Source of the DNA: Oryzias latipes
Lineage: Eukaryota; Chordata; Actinopteri; Beloniformes; Adrianichthyidae
Length of the DNA stretch: 64,000 bases
Assembly: GCF_002234675.1 (NCBI RefSeq)
Contig: NC_019867.2
Location: 3,490,001 to 3,554,000, forward strand
Direction of reading: 5' to 3'
Shown here: one piece after another, positions 1-11,899 of the stretch
How positions within the stretch are numbered: position 1 is the first letter of the stretch
Layout of the letters: each line of letters starts with the position of its first letter
Program-made: the position numbers and the translations under genes
The notes under the pieces: generated by a model
Database searches by the model: none
Told to the model about the DNA's origin: nothing
What the model saw: only the letters and a program-made list of their open reading frames with translations

Positions 1-1493
1 TGGATTCCTCTGGCTTGTGGTGTCTTGGTCTAATCATAGCCCTGAAGGCGTCTTCCTCCAGCTGAGGAGAACGAGAATCCAGTAAAACTGCAGTTTGTCA
101 AAAGTGAAACCCAAGAAATAAACTGAAAAGGTTCATGGATGAAAGATGTACTGTAATTAAAAATATATACTTCAACTTCATAAACTTTGATTCTAAACTG
201 CACAGGATTGAATGAGCTTTATTGTCCTGTTCAGACGACAGAACTCCAGGCTGAATGAGAACATCCAGGAAGTCTGATTGTAATCTGGTCTCAAGGATTC
301 TTTAGATTACACATCAACAGTTTTTTAAACCTAAAAAGACAAAGAAAACCAGCCTGGTGGACAAGCTTGAGCGGTGAAGCCTCCACCGTTGCAGCTTTGA
401 ACATTTCCAGCCCTCAGAGATTCAGAAAGTTTGCGGAAGCTTTAGCAAAACTTGTGTCTGTAGGCCAAAAATGGGCAAACCTGTATGGGGCAATCAGGTC
501 ACAGACCGCTCAGTGAGTCCGCAGAGTGAAAATGTTCATGCACATATTTTTGCCTACAGGCATGAAGCGGGCGACAGGTCGTAGCAAACCTGTTTAGAAC
601 GATAAGGTGCAGGTGGGTTGTGCAGATTTTTCCTATTTTCAAACATCCCAAATCCTGCAGACTGCAGATGGGGCCTGTTAATAATGTTTACGTGATGATT
701 CTGCCCTTCTGGCAGAGTGTAGTTTATGTCGGCCTCCTACAGCTGATCTAAGGGGATTTCCGTATCACCTGTACACCTTGGAAGTACGGCATTTGCTCAC
801 GATCAGTAGGGGGGCCAGTGCTCGCTCCCCTGCTAGTTTACAGCCACCTGACATCACCGGTGCAACAAAACGGGGGAGCAATATCTGAGCTATCCAGCTG
901 TACAGTTTAGAGTCAGATTCCGGCTCAGACGAGGAAAACAAAGATGTGCTTGGATCCACTTGTCTGCAAGTGGATGCATCAGAATGGAAAGGAGTGGAGC
1001 AGAGAGTACAATGTATCAGAAATGCAATTTTAAGCCATTGCTTCCAATGATGGAAGGGTCGCGGGTTTGATCTCCGCTCCACACCAGTCAACTGTTGCTT
1101 TGTCCTTGGGCTAGACACTTTACCCTCCCTGCCTCCAGCGTGGGTACACTGGTGCATGAACGTCCCGGTGACGGTCAGAGGCGCTTAATGGGAGCCCCGC
1201 CTCTGTCCGTCTGCCCCAAAGCAGCTGTGGCTACATCAGTAGTTTACCATCACCAAGTATGGATGAGGAGCGAATGAATAATGGAGATACATTGTAAGGC
1301 CTTTGAGCGTCTGGAAAAGCGCAGATAAATCCAATCCATTATTATTGTTATCATCATCAGAAAAATTCTACAAAAACATGTTAAAAATACAATTTTCATT
1401 GGCGTGGGTCTTTAAGATGTGACCACAACCCTCTACAGGCCCAGACAACCCAAAAACCTGCAGCGCTGTAATACAATAAGTGAACACACTCAC
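1..1493 (-). other. taok3 intron (left part)
   Basis: This is the intron after the exon ending at 1494, and it runs off the left edge. It holds one diverged SINE at about 1030-1360. I see no further TAO-kinase exon in this stretch; the next kinase exon should encode the segment beginning HKKPLQ and must lie further left. Confidence 0.6.
1030..1360 (+). mobile_element. Diverged tRNA-derived SINE
   Basis: A polymerase III box-B-like sequence (ggtttgatctc, 1063-1073) lies near the 5' end. It is followed by the body 'ccttgggctagacactttaccc' and by a tail containing 'ctttgagcgtctggaaaagcgc' and 'agataaatcc' before an ATT-rich end. The same body and tail words occur in the cleaner copy at 23941-24229, so both belong to one fish SINE family. 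Box A is degraded and no clear target duplication is visible. Confidence 0.65.
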
Positions 1494-4400
1494 CTTCTAG
1501 TAGATCAGATGCAGAGCCCAGGCAGTACTCCATCACCAGCTGAAACAACAGCAAAGTTTCTGATGCATTATGAAACATGTCAAGCACTTCCGGTCACCTG
1601 ACGGCAGCATGGGGGGTATGTGTGGGTCGGCGACGAGTTCTCAGTGGAGAGCAAAGTCAGAAACAAAAAAACCGAACGCAGAGAAGAATCGTTGGACTTA
1701 AAAGAAGGTGTGGAGCAGCAGAGACACGCGGGAGAACCCACTCACCCAGGCGGTGTTGTCCTTCAGGTAGCAGCCTTTGTACTCGATGGTGTTGGGGTGT
1801 CGCAGCTGCCCCAAAAACTTGACCTCCTTGATGATGTCCTGCCACTTCTGCAGAAAACGAGTTTGGACAGAATGAAATACTGTCTCTTGTGGCGGGTCCG
1901 TGCTGCCGCCTGCACCCACGGGGTCAACTTCATGGACATTTACAGAGACATCTTCTGTGAGAAGCAGGTCCCGTGATTTCATCAAAAACGATCCCCCGAT
2001 GCGTTACTGTGACGTTTACAGCCTAATATGAGAAAAGGTTTTTAGAGAAGAAAAAAAAAAGCCAAAATCTGCTGACTCGGCAGAGCGACTCACTATCTTA
2101 GCAGAAATATCTTCTAACAAGTGTTGCTCTTCAGAAAGAAGGATTTCACCCAAGTTCTTCCAGAAACTGAATTCCTTTTTCCATCAATTATAACAATCTG
2201 AAGATGCAAAGCAGCACCATACTATCACACTACCACCACCATGTTTGACTGTGTGAAGAGTCTAGATGTTTGAGGGTGCCCTCCTTCCAGAAAGTTCCAT
2301 CAGAACATTAGTCCAGGAGTTTTGTAGATAATCCAGATGTTTTTCTGTGTTCTTGTTGCTCAGCTCAGGAGTAAACCTCGAGGAAAAATCCCGAGTCGGA
2401 GTCCCTGAGGCAGTTCAACGCTGCCTGCAGGTCCTGCGACAGCGCCGATGCCAAACTGTAGCAGTCTGCTGTTCCTTTGGATTCATCGACGGCGTGGAGA
2501 GGGGAAACCCGCTACGTGGGCAATAGCCTGTCCTCCATACCACGTTGCCTGGCTAGTATCCGGCCACTATCGCAACCCTGGAGATGGACACTCCAGCCTC
2601 ACTAGTGCTACTAGCGCGGCCGACACGAACCAAGATGACGGCTAGGATAAGTCATCCATGGTCAACATGTCCGTCGGAGGACAAACAGAAAAAAAAATGG
2701 TTGCTCAGCGGTGTGGTTCTCCCTAAACTCTCCCACAGATCCATGTTAGTTCAAAAGCTTCCGACTGTTTGATCACTTCTTCTGCTTCTTAAATGATGTT
2801 TTCTGACTCATTTTGGTTGCTCGCTCCTGTGGAGCTTCTCCACAGTTTTCTCCATGTGTGGATGATGATGCATCTTTGTGGTTCTCTGGCGTCTCAAAGC
2901 TGCACAAACGTTCTCGATATCCTCTCAAAAATGTCAAAGACTTTGTTTCTCATTTATTTTTAAGAACATTTAAAAAAAATGTTTTCACGCAGATCGTGTG
3001 GTGTAATTTATTTTCCATTTGCAGGTTTTTCCTCATAACAAGCTCATAGTTTAAAAAGCCTTTTTTTAACTTAAAATATGTTTATGTTTGATTAATAATC
3101 ATAAGAATTCTTAAGCTAATAAATCAGGAAAAAATAAAAATTCCTAGTGATCAACACTTTTGAATCACTTTAAAAGGAATATTTTTAAAGACGGATGCTT
3201 AAAAATATTGATGTGAATTGATGCACAAACAGCAAACTGTTGCAGAGGGGATGATGTCGTCCTGCCGGACGGCGGTGATGCATCTGTGCGCGGGCGTCTG
3301 CCTCATTCTTACCTCCGTCGTCTGCTTGCCGTTGTAGGACATCTTCTTGATGGCCACCACCTCGTTGGAGTACGAGTTTCGTGCCTGGAAAAGATCGATT
3401 GAGGGGGGGGGTAGAAAGTATAAATCCAATCACTTAGAGAGAAAAAAAACACTTTTGAGGACTCTGTTTATGTAACTTTTCTTAATAAAAAAAGGTAAGA
3501 ATAGCAAATTATTGATTAAGAAATCCAATTTGTGTAGATGGAGACTCATTATTAAGGAATCATTTACCGTTTTTTTAATTATAGACATTAAGGACATCAT
3601 ACAAACGTCAGAAAAGAATGAAAAAATCTCCTTACAGAACAAATTTATTACAATCAATCACAAATTTGTCCTAATGTGACTAGAACAAACTGGGCCTCAG
3701 TGAAGTGTCTGTGTGCATTTCCCATGTGTGTCGGTGCAAATATCTTAGCCGCTCGGAGTATTCGGGCCCGGCTTAAAGCCTTATTCTCTGCTTCACCCCC
3801 CTGAAAAAACAACTGGCATCGCAGGAAGAGCAGGCGGCCGCTTGTTCAGACGATCTAGATCTTTGTGAGTCTGAAGTGTTTTCGCCTTTGCACACGAATG
3901 AGGCGGAAATGACAGGAAGTACAGTGAGAGAGGAAATCCCCCTTTTCTCCTCCTGTGAAGAGCTTCTTCCTGTGTGATCTTTCAGAGCTACACCGTGTTT
4001 GCTTCACACCCAGACCCGGGTTAGGTTTTCCCCCTCGAATCTCTGCATTCTTAGATTGCACTGATGATGAGGAGGATGCACTGATAAAGATGGAAACCCT
4101 CAGATTCTCTCACATTCGTTTCTGCTCAGGCAAGAAGAAGCAGAAACTTGAAGTAAGGAACCAAATTACTGTTCCAACTGAAGATATTCCAAGAACAAAT
4201 GTACACGTTGGTCATTCTTGTGAGAATTGTGAACTTTGGTTTGGTTTTGGGTTCTGTCCCTTTGTCAGTCACACCAGTTTCAGGTTTAATTCACAGCCGT
4301 CTTCATTTCACTTAATTACCCGCTGTCTGTCTACTTAAGCGTCTGCTTTTCAGTTCTTCCTCATCGGGTCATCTGTTCTGCTTTGTCTCTCATGATGCTC

Positions 4401-5630
4401 CCGTGGTTTTGTCAAGTTTCACTTGATTCAGTAAATGCGGTCCGACGCCACCGGTTCCTGACAATTCCTTTCTACAACACGTTCTTACTGTTGCTCTTTC
4501 AGAGCGTAACGTCAAAATCCTGTTGAAGATGAATATTTCCAGTGTTCATAAAGTGAAGCAGAGGTTGTAAAGTGAAACTTTGAAGGAAACTGAGATGTGA
4601 TGCAACAGTAAACCTCCAGCAAAACCCAGACATATTCCAGCTTTGCATCTTTTTTTTTTAGTTTTTCTGCAGAACACCTGAATCTGAATCATGGATGAGG
4701 CTTATCCCCCCCCCCCCCCCCAGCTATGCAACTGGGGAAGAGGAGGCCCTTCATCCGTCAAAGGTATGATAAGTAATTAGAGGTTAGATAAACAGGAGAA
4801 GCTGAAGGGACTTAAAACAGCAAATCAGTACATTTGTATCATGAAGTTGAGAATAATTCATGAAGGGGGTGGAGTTAAAAAAGAAAACAAGGTTGTGCTG
4901 TAAGCAAAGGTTACATTAATAAAGTTAGCTTGACTTCTAATCACGCTTAAAAATACAATAAACCATTTTAAGCAAACATGTTTTTACTACCGGTACAGCT
5001 TCTTGAGTGCAGAATCCGCATATATCCACATATATATTCACTCCATACTTGAGCAAATGTGGGATTTTAAAGACCCACTTCAATGAAAATTGTGGGGGGG
5101 TTTTCTAAACATGTTCTTGTGGTAGTTTACTGATGCCGTAAGTACATGCACTACAGAATCACTGTAGTATTTGTATCCCAATGTTTAAAAAAAAAAAAGA
5201 AAAAAAAAGAATCTACTACTTAAAAAGTTTGGACAGAAGCAAAAATTCATGAAAAAACAGGAAATGAGCTAAAGTCCAAATCAACAACTTGTTTTTTAAG
5301 GGTTATTAACAGAAACTGGTGTGTCTGAAGGTCTAGCACTGTGGGAGATTTTGAGTCTTTATAGAGTTTAAGCTGAATGAACAAAGTCTGCACATTTTTC
5401 TCTAGATGGAAATCAATTTTGAGAACTCCAACGGAGGATAAACATTTGGATCCAGAACTTGAGATTCCGCTGAAAAAAGCACAAAACTGTGGACTTACAA
5501 AGTAGACGGCCCCAAAGCTGCCATGTCCGATCTCGTGCAGGTCGCAGAACACGTCCTCTGGGTCATCTTTGAAGAAGAGGTCACCCAGCTCGGGGTCCTT
5601 CGGCACCGCCTTCCTTGTGGACGACGGCAT
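1494..5630 (-). CDS. taok3: TAO kinase 3 (taok3), 5' coding exons 1-4, partial
   Basis: TAO kinases are STE20-family serine/threonine kinases that activate MAP2Ks in the p38/JNK stress pathways. Four coding exons are visible: 5630-5499 (132 nt, residues 1-44), 3384-3313 (72 nt, 45-68), 1847-1746 (102 nt, 69-102) and 1539-1494 (46 nt, 103-118, ending in phase 1). All have AG acceptors and GT donors (GTAAGT, GTAAGA, GTGAGT, GTGAGT), and the phases join exactly. They supply the glycine loop [10 protein letters not shown] (residues 35-44), the catalytic lysine in VAIKK (K57), the helix-C glutamate (E76) and the hinge [13 protein letters not shown]. The stretches [10 protein letters not shown] and [16 protein letters not shown] resemble TAOK3 more than TAOK1 or TAOK2. 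The catalytic loop, activation segment and long coiled-coil tail lie beyond position 1. The start ATG follows an in-exon 5'UTR whose acceptor is at 5724. A second fish paralogue (3a or 3b) cannot be told apart here. Confidence 0.93.
2200..2960. repeat. Old dispersed repeat, unidentified family (copy 1)
   Basis: Phrases here recur at 20400-20870 and 37690-37930: 'ctcccacagatccatgtt', 'gataatccagatgtt', 'tgtggatgatgatgcatc' and 'gtctcaaagctgcacaaacg'. The copies are diverged and partly rearranged. I recognise the type as a common fish interspersed repeat but cannot name its class; no terminal repeats or target duplications could be fixed. The subsegment 2480-2650 is more GC-rich and may be a separate insertion. 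Confidence 0.45.
3385..5498 (-). other. taok3 intron between residues 44 and 45
   Basis: AT-rich intron with no exon-like conserved stretch. It contains a run of 16 C at 4706-4721 and the truncated left end of a dispersed repeat at 5065-5160. The 127-codon frame at 3955-4338 (+) has no domain and is judged random. Confidence 0.6.
5065..5160 (+). repeat. Truncated copy of the AAAGACCCACT repeat family
   Basis: It starts with ttttaaagacccactt and continues 'acatgttcttgtggtagttt', matching the left end of the copies at 20985, 43257 and 46220. The rest of the element is missing. Confidence 0.55.
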
Positions 5631-5724
5631 TATTGGCTAGGCACCAGGGACACTCGCATACACGCTACTGCTGCTGCTGCCGCCGCCAGACGTCCACGAC
5701 GGCCCCGGCATTGGCCAGCTCCAC
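5631..5724 (-). other. taok3: taok3 5'UTR part of the first coding exon
   Basis: Read on the minus strand, a pyrimidine-rich stretch ending in CCTCCCAG immediately precedes position 5724. From there sequence runs to the ATG at 5630 without a splice donor. This is a good acceptor for a non-coding upstream exon and implies that transcription starts further right. The segment contains a CAG/CCG-rich stretch, as many vertebrate 5'UTRs do. The exact acceptor use is inferred, since no transcript is available. Confidence 0.6.
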
Positions 5725-8700
5725 CTGGGAGGAATCAGACCCAGATTTCAGAATATGACATCATATGTTTGCATTCTTGTTGTGATAGAGTTCTGATAAT
5801 TACACATGGTGTGTCGTTGTCATGGTGATGACAAGCGTGGAGGACTTCAGGACATGCGACCGATGGACATTGAGCTAATAAAAATGACCTCTACTTAGCT
5901 ACTTTAGCACAAACACACGGCTGACAGCTGAGGCTGAGTCATGGATACATCCGCCCCGGCACAGCGCGACTGCGCAGACGCTGATGTGTGACAGGGCTGC
6001 AGACAGGCGGCTGAGCGTGTGCACATCCTGGACACCCTGCTCCAGTTAGCTTCACTGCACAGGCAGTGGCATTGCCTGCACACGCTTTCACACGCCACGT
6101 TCCACGCCTGGCTCCCTTTTCCTGTTTACCGTGAAATCCGGGTGAACATCACCAAGACGGAGCGAGGCTGGTAAAAAGCAGAGGAGGCCGGCGCGGGCCA
6201 AGACGCCAAGCGTCATCCCAATCCCATCTAATCCATGGCATCCCCACCAAAAGAGGCAAAGTTCTGCACGTTTTAAAGAGCGTTTTATTTTTTTTATTTC
6301 CAATAGCTGAAACGTCTACAAACAGCCTGAGCTGCATGTCTCCACCTAAGCGCCATCGGGGGGGTTTTCCCTGAACTGTGATTAATAAAATGCTGTTGCT
6401 CTATTTTTCTGAGCAATTTACAAACCAACAGCATACTGTTTGAAAGTGTAAAAGCATGAGAGCAGCACATTTAATGCAATTAATTACTGTCCTTCAGGTA
6501 CCTGATGGTCCTTTTAAGCACAGATGATGAGAGATGAGCTCTTGCTTTAATGACTTTCTAATTTACGTTTGTCTTCATTCATATAAAAAAAAACAAAGTT
6601 GATTTATAAGTGGCTTTTTTTTCGCCCTGAAAGACCATCACTTTGTTGAAGGGGAAGGAGGCAAACAAATAAACCATCTGTCACTGCGGGAAGTTTGAAG
6701 GCGAGCCGTGTTTCTGAGATCAGCTCACAGTCAGTTCAGATTATCGACCTCTGGAATATGAACTGATATTTTGCTATATATCTTCAGATTGGTGCCATTA
6801 AAAATCCCTTTTCAGGCTTTCATTCCATCTATAAAAGTTTATAAAGGTGTTTACATTTGAAAAAGTTACTGTATTGAATCAAACATCTCCGAAACTTTAA
6901 CCAGATGATTGCGGATGTTTTATTCTTCCAAAACATCTAAAACAATCCTTGAATGACAAAACCTGAGGTTTGTACAACAACAGCAATATTTAAAACTTCC
7001 TGCTGGAAGTTGGGGTTTGCATTGACGGTAAAAAGTTTCAATCTTGAATTTTTTCTTTTTCGAATGTAAAGATTAGCCTCAATTTTTGTTTTTTTAAAGA
7101 GAAAGGAAAACTAAAGAGCTGATTTTCTTGAGACATCATCAGGGTTGGGTTGGGAACTCGACTGTTCAACGGTTGAAGTACTCGGTTACTCTGCATGTCT
7201 CAAACTTACATCAGCCTGTCTTTCATCCTGCCTGCTTCAGCTGCTTAGAAAGAGAGCGACAACCACGACTCACAAACACACAAACACATACAAACGTATA
7301 CAATTGTGCCATCACCTATTAGAAAAAGAACACAATGGTCTACAATAATTAAGCACCGATAAATCTGCCTTTTGTGTCTCTATGCTTTGAATCAAGGGGA
7401 GTTCTTAGGAAGCAGGAAACGACCAAGACAAAAAAAGTCATGTGACCGTTAGCCTGCACACCTCCTCTCCACGTTTTTTCCTCCCACATGTGTGAAATGA
7501 TGCAATTTGGCTGTAATGGGGGGGGGGCTGATGAAGCCGTCACCAGCCTGGCAATCTGAAGCGTGTGGATAGTTGCCTCTGTTGGCGTGGGGACGTTTTT
7601 TTTTTCTTCTAAGAGAGCTGATTAAGGGTGTGGATTATACAGATTAGAGGTTTGACGGGCGGGACAGCAACCCCCACAGAACCGCCGGGCGAGCGCGCAG
7701 AGTTCCCCCGACACGTCGGCGGATTTACATCCCAGCATTTATGCTGCCGAATGGGTTAAAAGAGAGCAGCATCGGAGCAACGGGAGGCTCCGTCTAAACA
7801 TGTCATGCAAGATGGTTCCTTAAAAAAAAGGAAAAATGTGCTGGGAGTTGAAAATCTCCTTTTACTTTTAGACATTTTTAAAGTAACTTTATTATACTGA
7901 CACCACAAAAATGACACATCAATTAAAATCTACCCGAAAAGTAAAAAAAAAACAACAATTTTATTTAAAAATGTTAGGGTATGTCAGTTCGAAATAAAAG
8001 GTCAAACAGGTCAGCGCTGGTTAAAAAACACCATGTTACCATAACAACCACGCAGTTCAGGTCAATGCAGATGGAAAGACACTCAAAAAGGGAGCTACGT
8101 GTCTTTAACTTAACACCCAAAAGAACTGATTTAAAAAAAATTAACATATAAATATAATTCTTTGCTTAGAAAAATATAAAATTGTATTCATACCGAGAGA
8201 AATCTATGGAGACACTTTTGCTAAGGCAAGTAAGTAAAAAACCTTTAGTAGATTTTATTGCAGGAATTTATCATTTTTCCAATAAAACTTTTTACTTTTT
8301 TGTTCAGTTTAAATGGCTTGCTATATAAATCTGCTTTGTATTGCAAACAAAGGTTCATTTTTAAAGGGAAATAAAATATTAAATCCTGAAACTGAATCAT
8401 AAAATGATTAGATGTAGTACTCTGGCGGTGACACCCAGCATTGGCTGAGTCGCTGCGTCCACAGTTCTATCATTAGCTACATATTTTTTTTTTTTACATT
8501 TAATGTATTTTTTATTTCATTTGTTATTACTATTATTTTTTTCTAATAAGCTAAATCTACAAGAGCAACTGACAAACAGATTTATTGATTAGAGTTAGCT
8601 CCGCCCACCTCTGCAACAACACAAAAACAGCAAATGGGGAGAAAAGATCAACCTAATAGTTTGGTTAGCTCCACCCACCTGCTAAATAAAATGACACGCC

Positions 8701-9190
8701 CCTATCCATCCATTTTTCCAAACTTGATTGTTCCTGCTCAGGATCACAGGGATCCTAAACCCTAAACATCTTCTGTTGCACAAAGGCAGGGGACATCATG
8801 GGCGGTTTACCAGTCAATCGCAGGGCCACGCCCCCTAATGATTCACAACCCTGAGCATTAATAAAATGAAAACAGCTCCTTTAACCCGTCTTCTTACAGT
8901 CTCCCACCCCATTAATTTAAAGTAAATTTTATCAATTTTGACAAATTTGGTGTAAAACTGTCTTTTCCCAGTCTGAAACCAGTGGGCCTCTGAAGAACTG
9001 CAACCTTTGGTTTTCCAGGTTGGGAACTTGGAGGCTGGGTAAAACTCGTCTGTGTCACTTTATATCAAAAGATTACCTGTGGGCTAACTAGCAAAAACGA
9101 AAATGGTCAAAAGATACACTTCTTTGCCGTGCATCCACTTCCTGCCAGTTTGAGAGACTTCGAAGAAAAAACAAATTCTTTAGGTTAAAC
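5725..9190. other. taok3 first intron, segment without recognised features
   Basis: Mostly AT-rich intronic DNA. Around 8700-8860 a fragment 'ccatccatttttccaa ... caggatcacagggatcc ... ccagtcaatcgcagggcc' matches the 3' tail of the SINE-like repeat seen at 33112-33265. Nothing else in this stretch supports a gene. Confidence 0.5.
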
Positions 9191-9880
9191 CCTGTCGCAG
9201 CCTAATGAATTGGAGTTTAAACGACACTATATGGTCGTAAAAATCCTAATGCTACGTACACCGGGCTCAGAAACACGCGTTCGAGCAACCGTTTCCTTCT
9301 GCGTTCAAAATTATTGCATTAACGCATTGCTACTCGAGTTTATGTCTGTTTTTGGGCTCTACATACAAAGAGCGCTGCAATTACACACGTGCTGAAAGTT
9401 CACGCTTACGATGACGCATGGGTAGCGTCCTTTTCAAAACACGGATGTACCAACCGTTAGAAAATCAATCGTGAAGGAAAAATTAATAATGTGCCTGGAT
9501 GGAATTATATGACATCGCGTCTTTCATTACGAGAACAGAGCGAGATTCACCAGATTTGAACCGCCAAGACTCTTCCAACTGTGAGTGCATGCTAGTATCA
9601 GTCCAGTGTGAACACCATATGCTAAAAGCTCGAACAAAAACCCACGTTCAGTGCGTTCTTGAACACGCCACACATGGCCGCCTGCAGCTCAACAGAGATC
9701 CAGTCTGGATCAATGGAGCTTTCCGCCTGCAGCATATTAGCTGCATGAAATCCAACGACACCGGAGCAGGGCGCCATCGTAGGGACCATCCTGGGCGCCG
9801 TGATCTCGGGGTCAAATTTGAAACTTTTTTGTGAGAGAGCCTCCTGCCAACTCAAATGCCTCTTCCTTCCTAACTCGACG
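9180..9880. repeat. Dispersed repeat related to 26890-28140
   Basis: The words 'tacaccgggctcag', 'accaaccgttagaaaatc' and 'tgtgcctggatggaat' recur in diverged form near 26910 and, inverted, near 27800-27860. This suggests two copies of one element, possibly with inverted ends. No intact protein is encoded; the 87-111 codon frames have no recognised domain. Confidence 0.4.
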
Positions 9881-9899
9881 CTCATTTCTCTTTCACCCT

Positions 9900-11360
9900 T
9901 TAATCGTCACTTGGAAGAAAGTCTTTGATGATGAAAAAGGAGGTATTTTCTCTTGATTTGCCCTTAATCTCTGCGAGCCTCTGATGTACGGCACACGCGG
10001 CGCCACTGGCACGAGCATTTTCTATACCAGTGAATTAGAGCACGGGCTCCACCATTAAAGATGGAGGACACAAAGTGTCCATATGTGTGGGTCATTTTGT
10101 GTGTCAGATTATGTGTATGTGTGCTTGCACAGCCAGAGGGCTTTATCAGCTTACTGGACCCCCTCCCAGGCTGAGACGGCAACAGGAATTAGACAGACTG
10201 TGGGAATTCTTACTGGCATTCAGAATCGGCTCTAATCAGAAAAGAGAAAGAAAAAACGGGTAAATCCACCAAAACGTGCGCCGCAGTAGAGAGTCTGCGC
10301 GTGAAGTAAGAATTACGTAATAATCCAGTTCTTTAACTCCTATCATGGCGTCTAAAGAAGGCGTTTAAGCTGTGAGGTGTGAGGTGTGTGTGTGTGTGTG
10401 CGCGCCTGGATTTTACAGACTCATGGGAAAAAAAAGCACTTTAGTAATCCAGTCTAACACATGCATGTCTAAAATAAATAAATAAAAAAAGCGGGGTGAG
10501 CATGAGAAGGCAAAGTCCCCGGAGAGCTGTGGAGCACGTGCACGGCGTGTGCACCATGTGCTTGCATTTGGGTGTGTGCTTCCTGCAGTTGACAGAAAAT
10601 GGGTCAAGCTTCATCCAGCATGAATTTACAAGAGCTCATTCAGACGCGAGGTCGTGTGCTGATGAGTCGGCAGTTGGAGACAGACTTCTGTGATCTGTTG
10701 TGTTTTATTTTTGTGTTTTTGTGGCTTTGACTGTCTTTATTTTTTTTAATTTTTGACGGAGCGTCGCTCTGATTTGAGAGGAAGTGTAGGGAGTTGTGCA
10801 TGCATGCAGCCCTGCACAGGGGTACAGCAGCGTTACTCAAATGTCGATTTTCCACATGGCCCAACAGAAACTGTGGAAAAGTCCAGAATCCATGAAGGGT
10901 CTGGGGTCACTTCTTGAATATAAATATTAGAATTTCGGAATTTTTAGGAGAGTGTCATCAACAAATTTCTAAAGTTCCGATTTATACAATCCTGATAATG
11001 TTTGCAGCATTGCTGAAAGTGGGTTTACTTTTATTGCTACCATGACTCAGCGAAAACAGATCACTTCATATTTCTGACACCAAGATCTCACAGAAATAGT
11101 TTTGCACCGGAGCTTTAGCTCCAATGTTCAAATCCCTTTCTTCACGCATGTGACGTAATTCCAATCGATTCCGTCGTGAAGAAAAGTGGCTCCTTAGCAG
11201 CACTTTATGTCAGTAATGCGTCGTGTCAGAATCAGCTGATTCACATTGATCATGTGAAAGGTCAAAGGTTTACAATATGTCAAAGACTGTGTGTTACATC
11301 TCCGGTGTTATCTGAATAAAGAATATTTTTAATGATTTGTCCTCTCATAATAAAAGTCTG
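9900..11360. other. taok3 first intron, no supported features
   Basis: I see no exon, RNA gene or transposon boundary. A short GT-rich microsatellite with diverged gaggtgt units lies at about 10375-10404. Confidence 0.45.
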
Positions 11361-11367
11361 ACGAGAC

Positions 11368-11580
11368 CAACTCAGTGGCCAAGTAGTAGAGTGTCCATCC
11401 TGACACTGGAAGGTTGTGGGTTCAAATCCACGGTCGAGTCATATCAAAGACTCTGACGCTCAAACCATTAAATAGCTCCTGAGCTGGATCCCTGGAGGTG
11501 GATCAAGTGTGGAGAGCATATTTCACACACCCAGGCGGTAATGGTGACAACCATTAACAGTCCAGGACTGAGTGACCCCT
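11368..11580 (+). mobile_element. tRNA-derived SINE, second family
   Basis: Polymerase III box A (tggccaagtag, 11376-11386) and box B (ggttcaaatcc, 11419-11429) are spaced as in a tRNA head. They are followed by 'gagtcatatcaaagactctgac', the characteristic body of a widespread fish SINE that reads 'gtggccaagtagtagagtgtcc'. The 3' end blends into the next repeat near 11585. Confidence 0.7.
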
Positions 11581-11584
11581 TGAC

Positions 11585-11895
11585 CTTTAGTGAGAAATAA
11601 ACAGCTATCACTCAGTCACTCTATTTGACACATTTCGTGTAGCCCGCTTACAAGTGGTCGGGGCGTGGCATTCAAACAAGCTCACTGCTAATTGGCGAGA
11701 ATGGTTGCCATCGAAAAGATGACTGACCCACTTGGACCAATCACTGCTCACTGACGATGTCTGGCTCCAACGTGGTGAAGTCAATGTTGCGACAAAAATG
11801 GCAACTCAATAGACCAGTCGGAGCTGGAGGTGAGCCATTTTCTACGAGTGACGTCACACTCAGTCGGTCGAGTTCTCAAATACAGTCAATGGGAC
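11585..11895 (+). repeat. Dispersed repeat, family shared with 31165-31610
   Basis: It contains 'taaacagctatcactcagtcac', 'ggaccaatcactgctcactgac', 'gtgacgtcacactcag' and 'atacagtcaatggga' in the same order as the copy at 31165-31610. Part of the family is also present inverted at 15640-15815. No coding capacity is visible. It is probably a non-autonomous transposable element of unknown class. Confidence 0.55.
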
Positions 11896-11899
11896 TTTA

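Noticed and set aside
9622..9885. Overlapping 87-111 codon frames
   Set aside because: They sit in a dispersed repeat and share no recognised protein motif.
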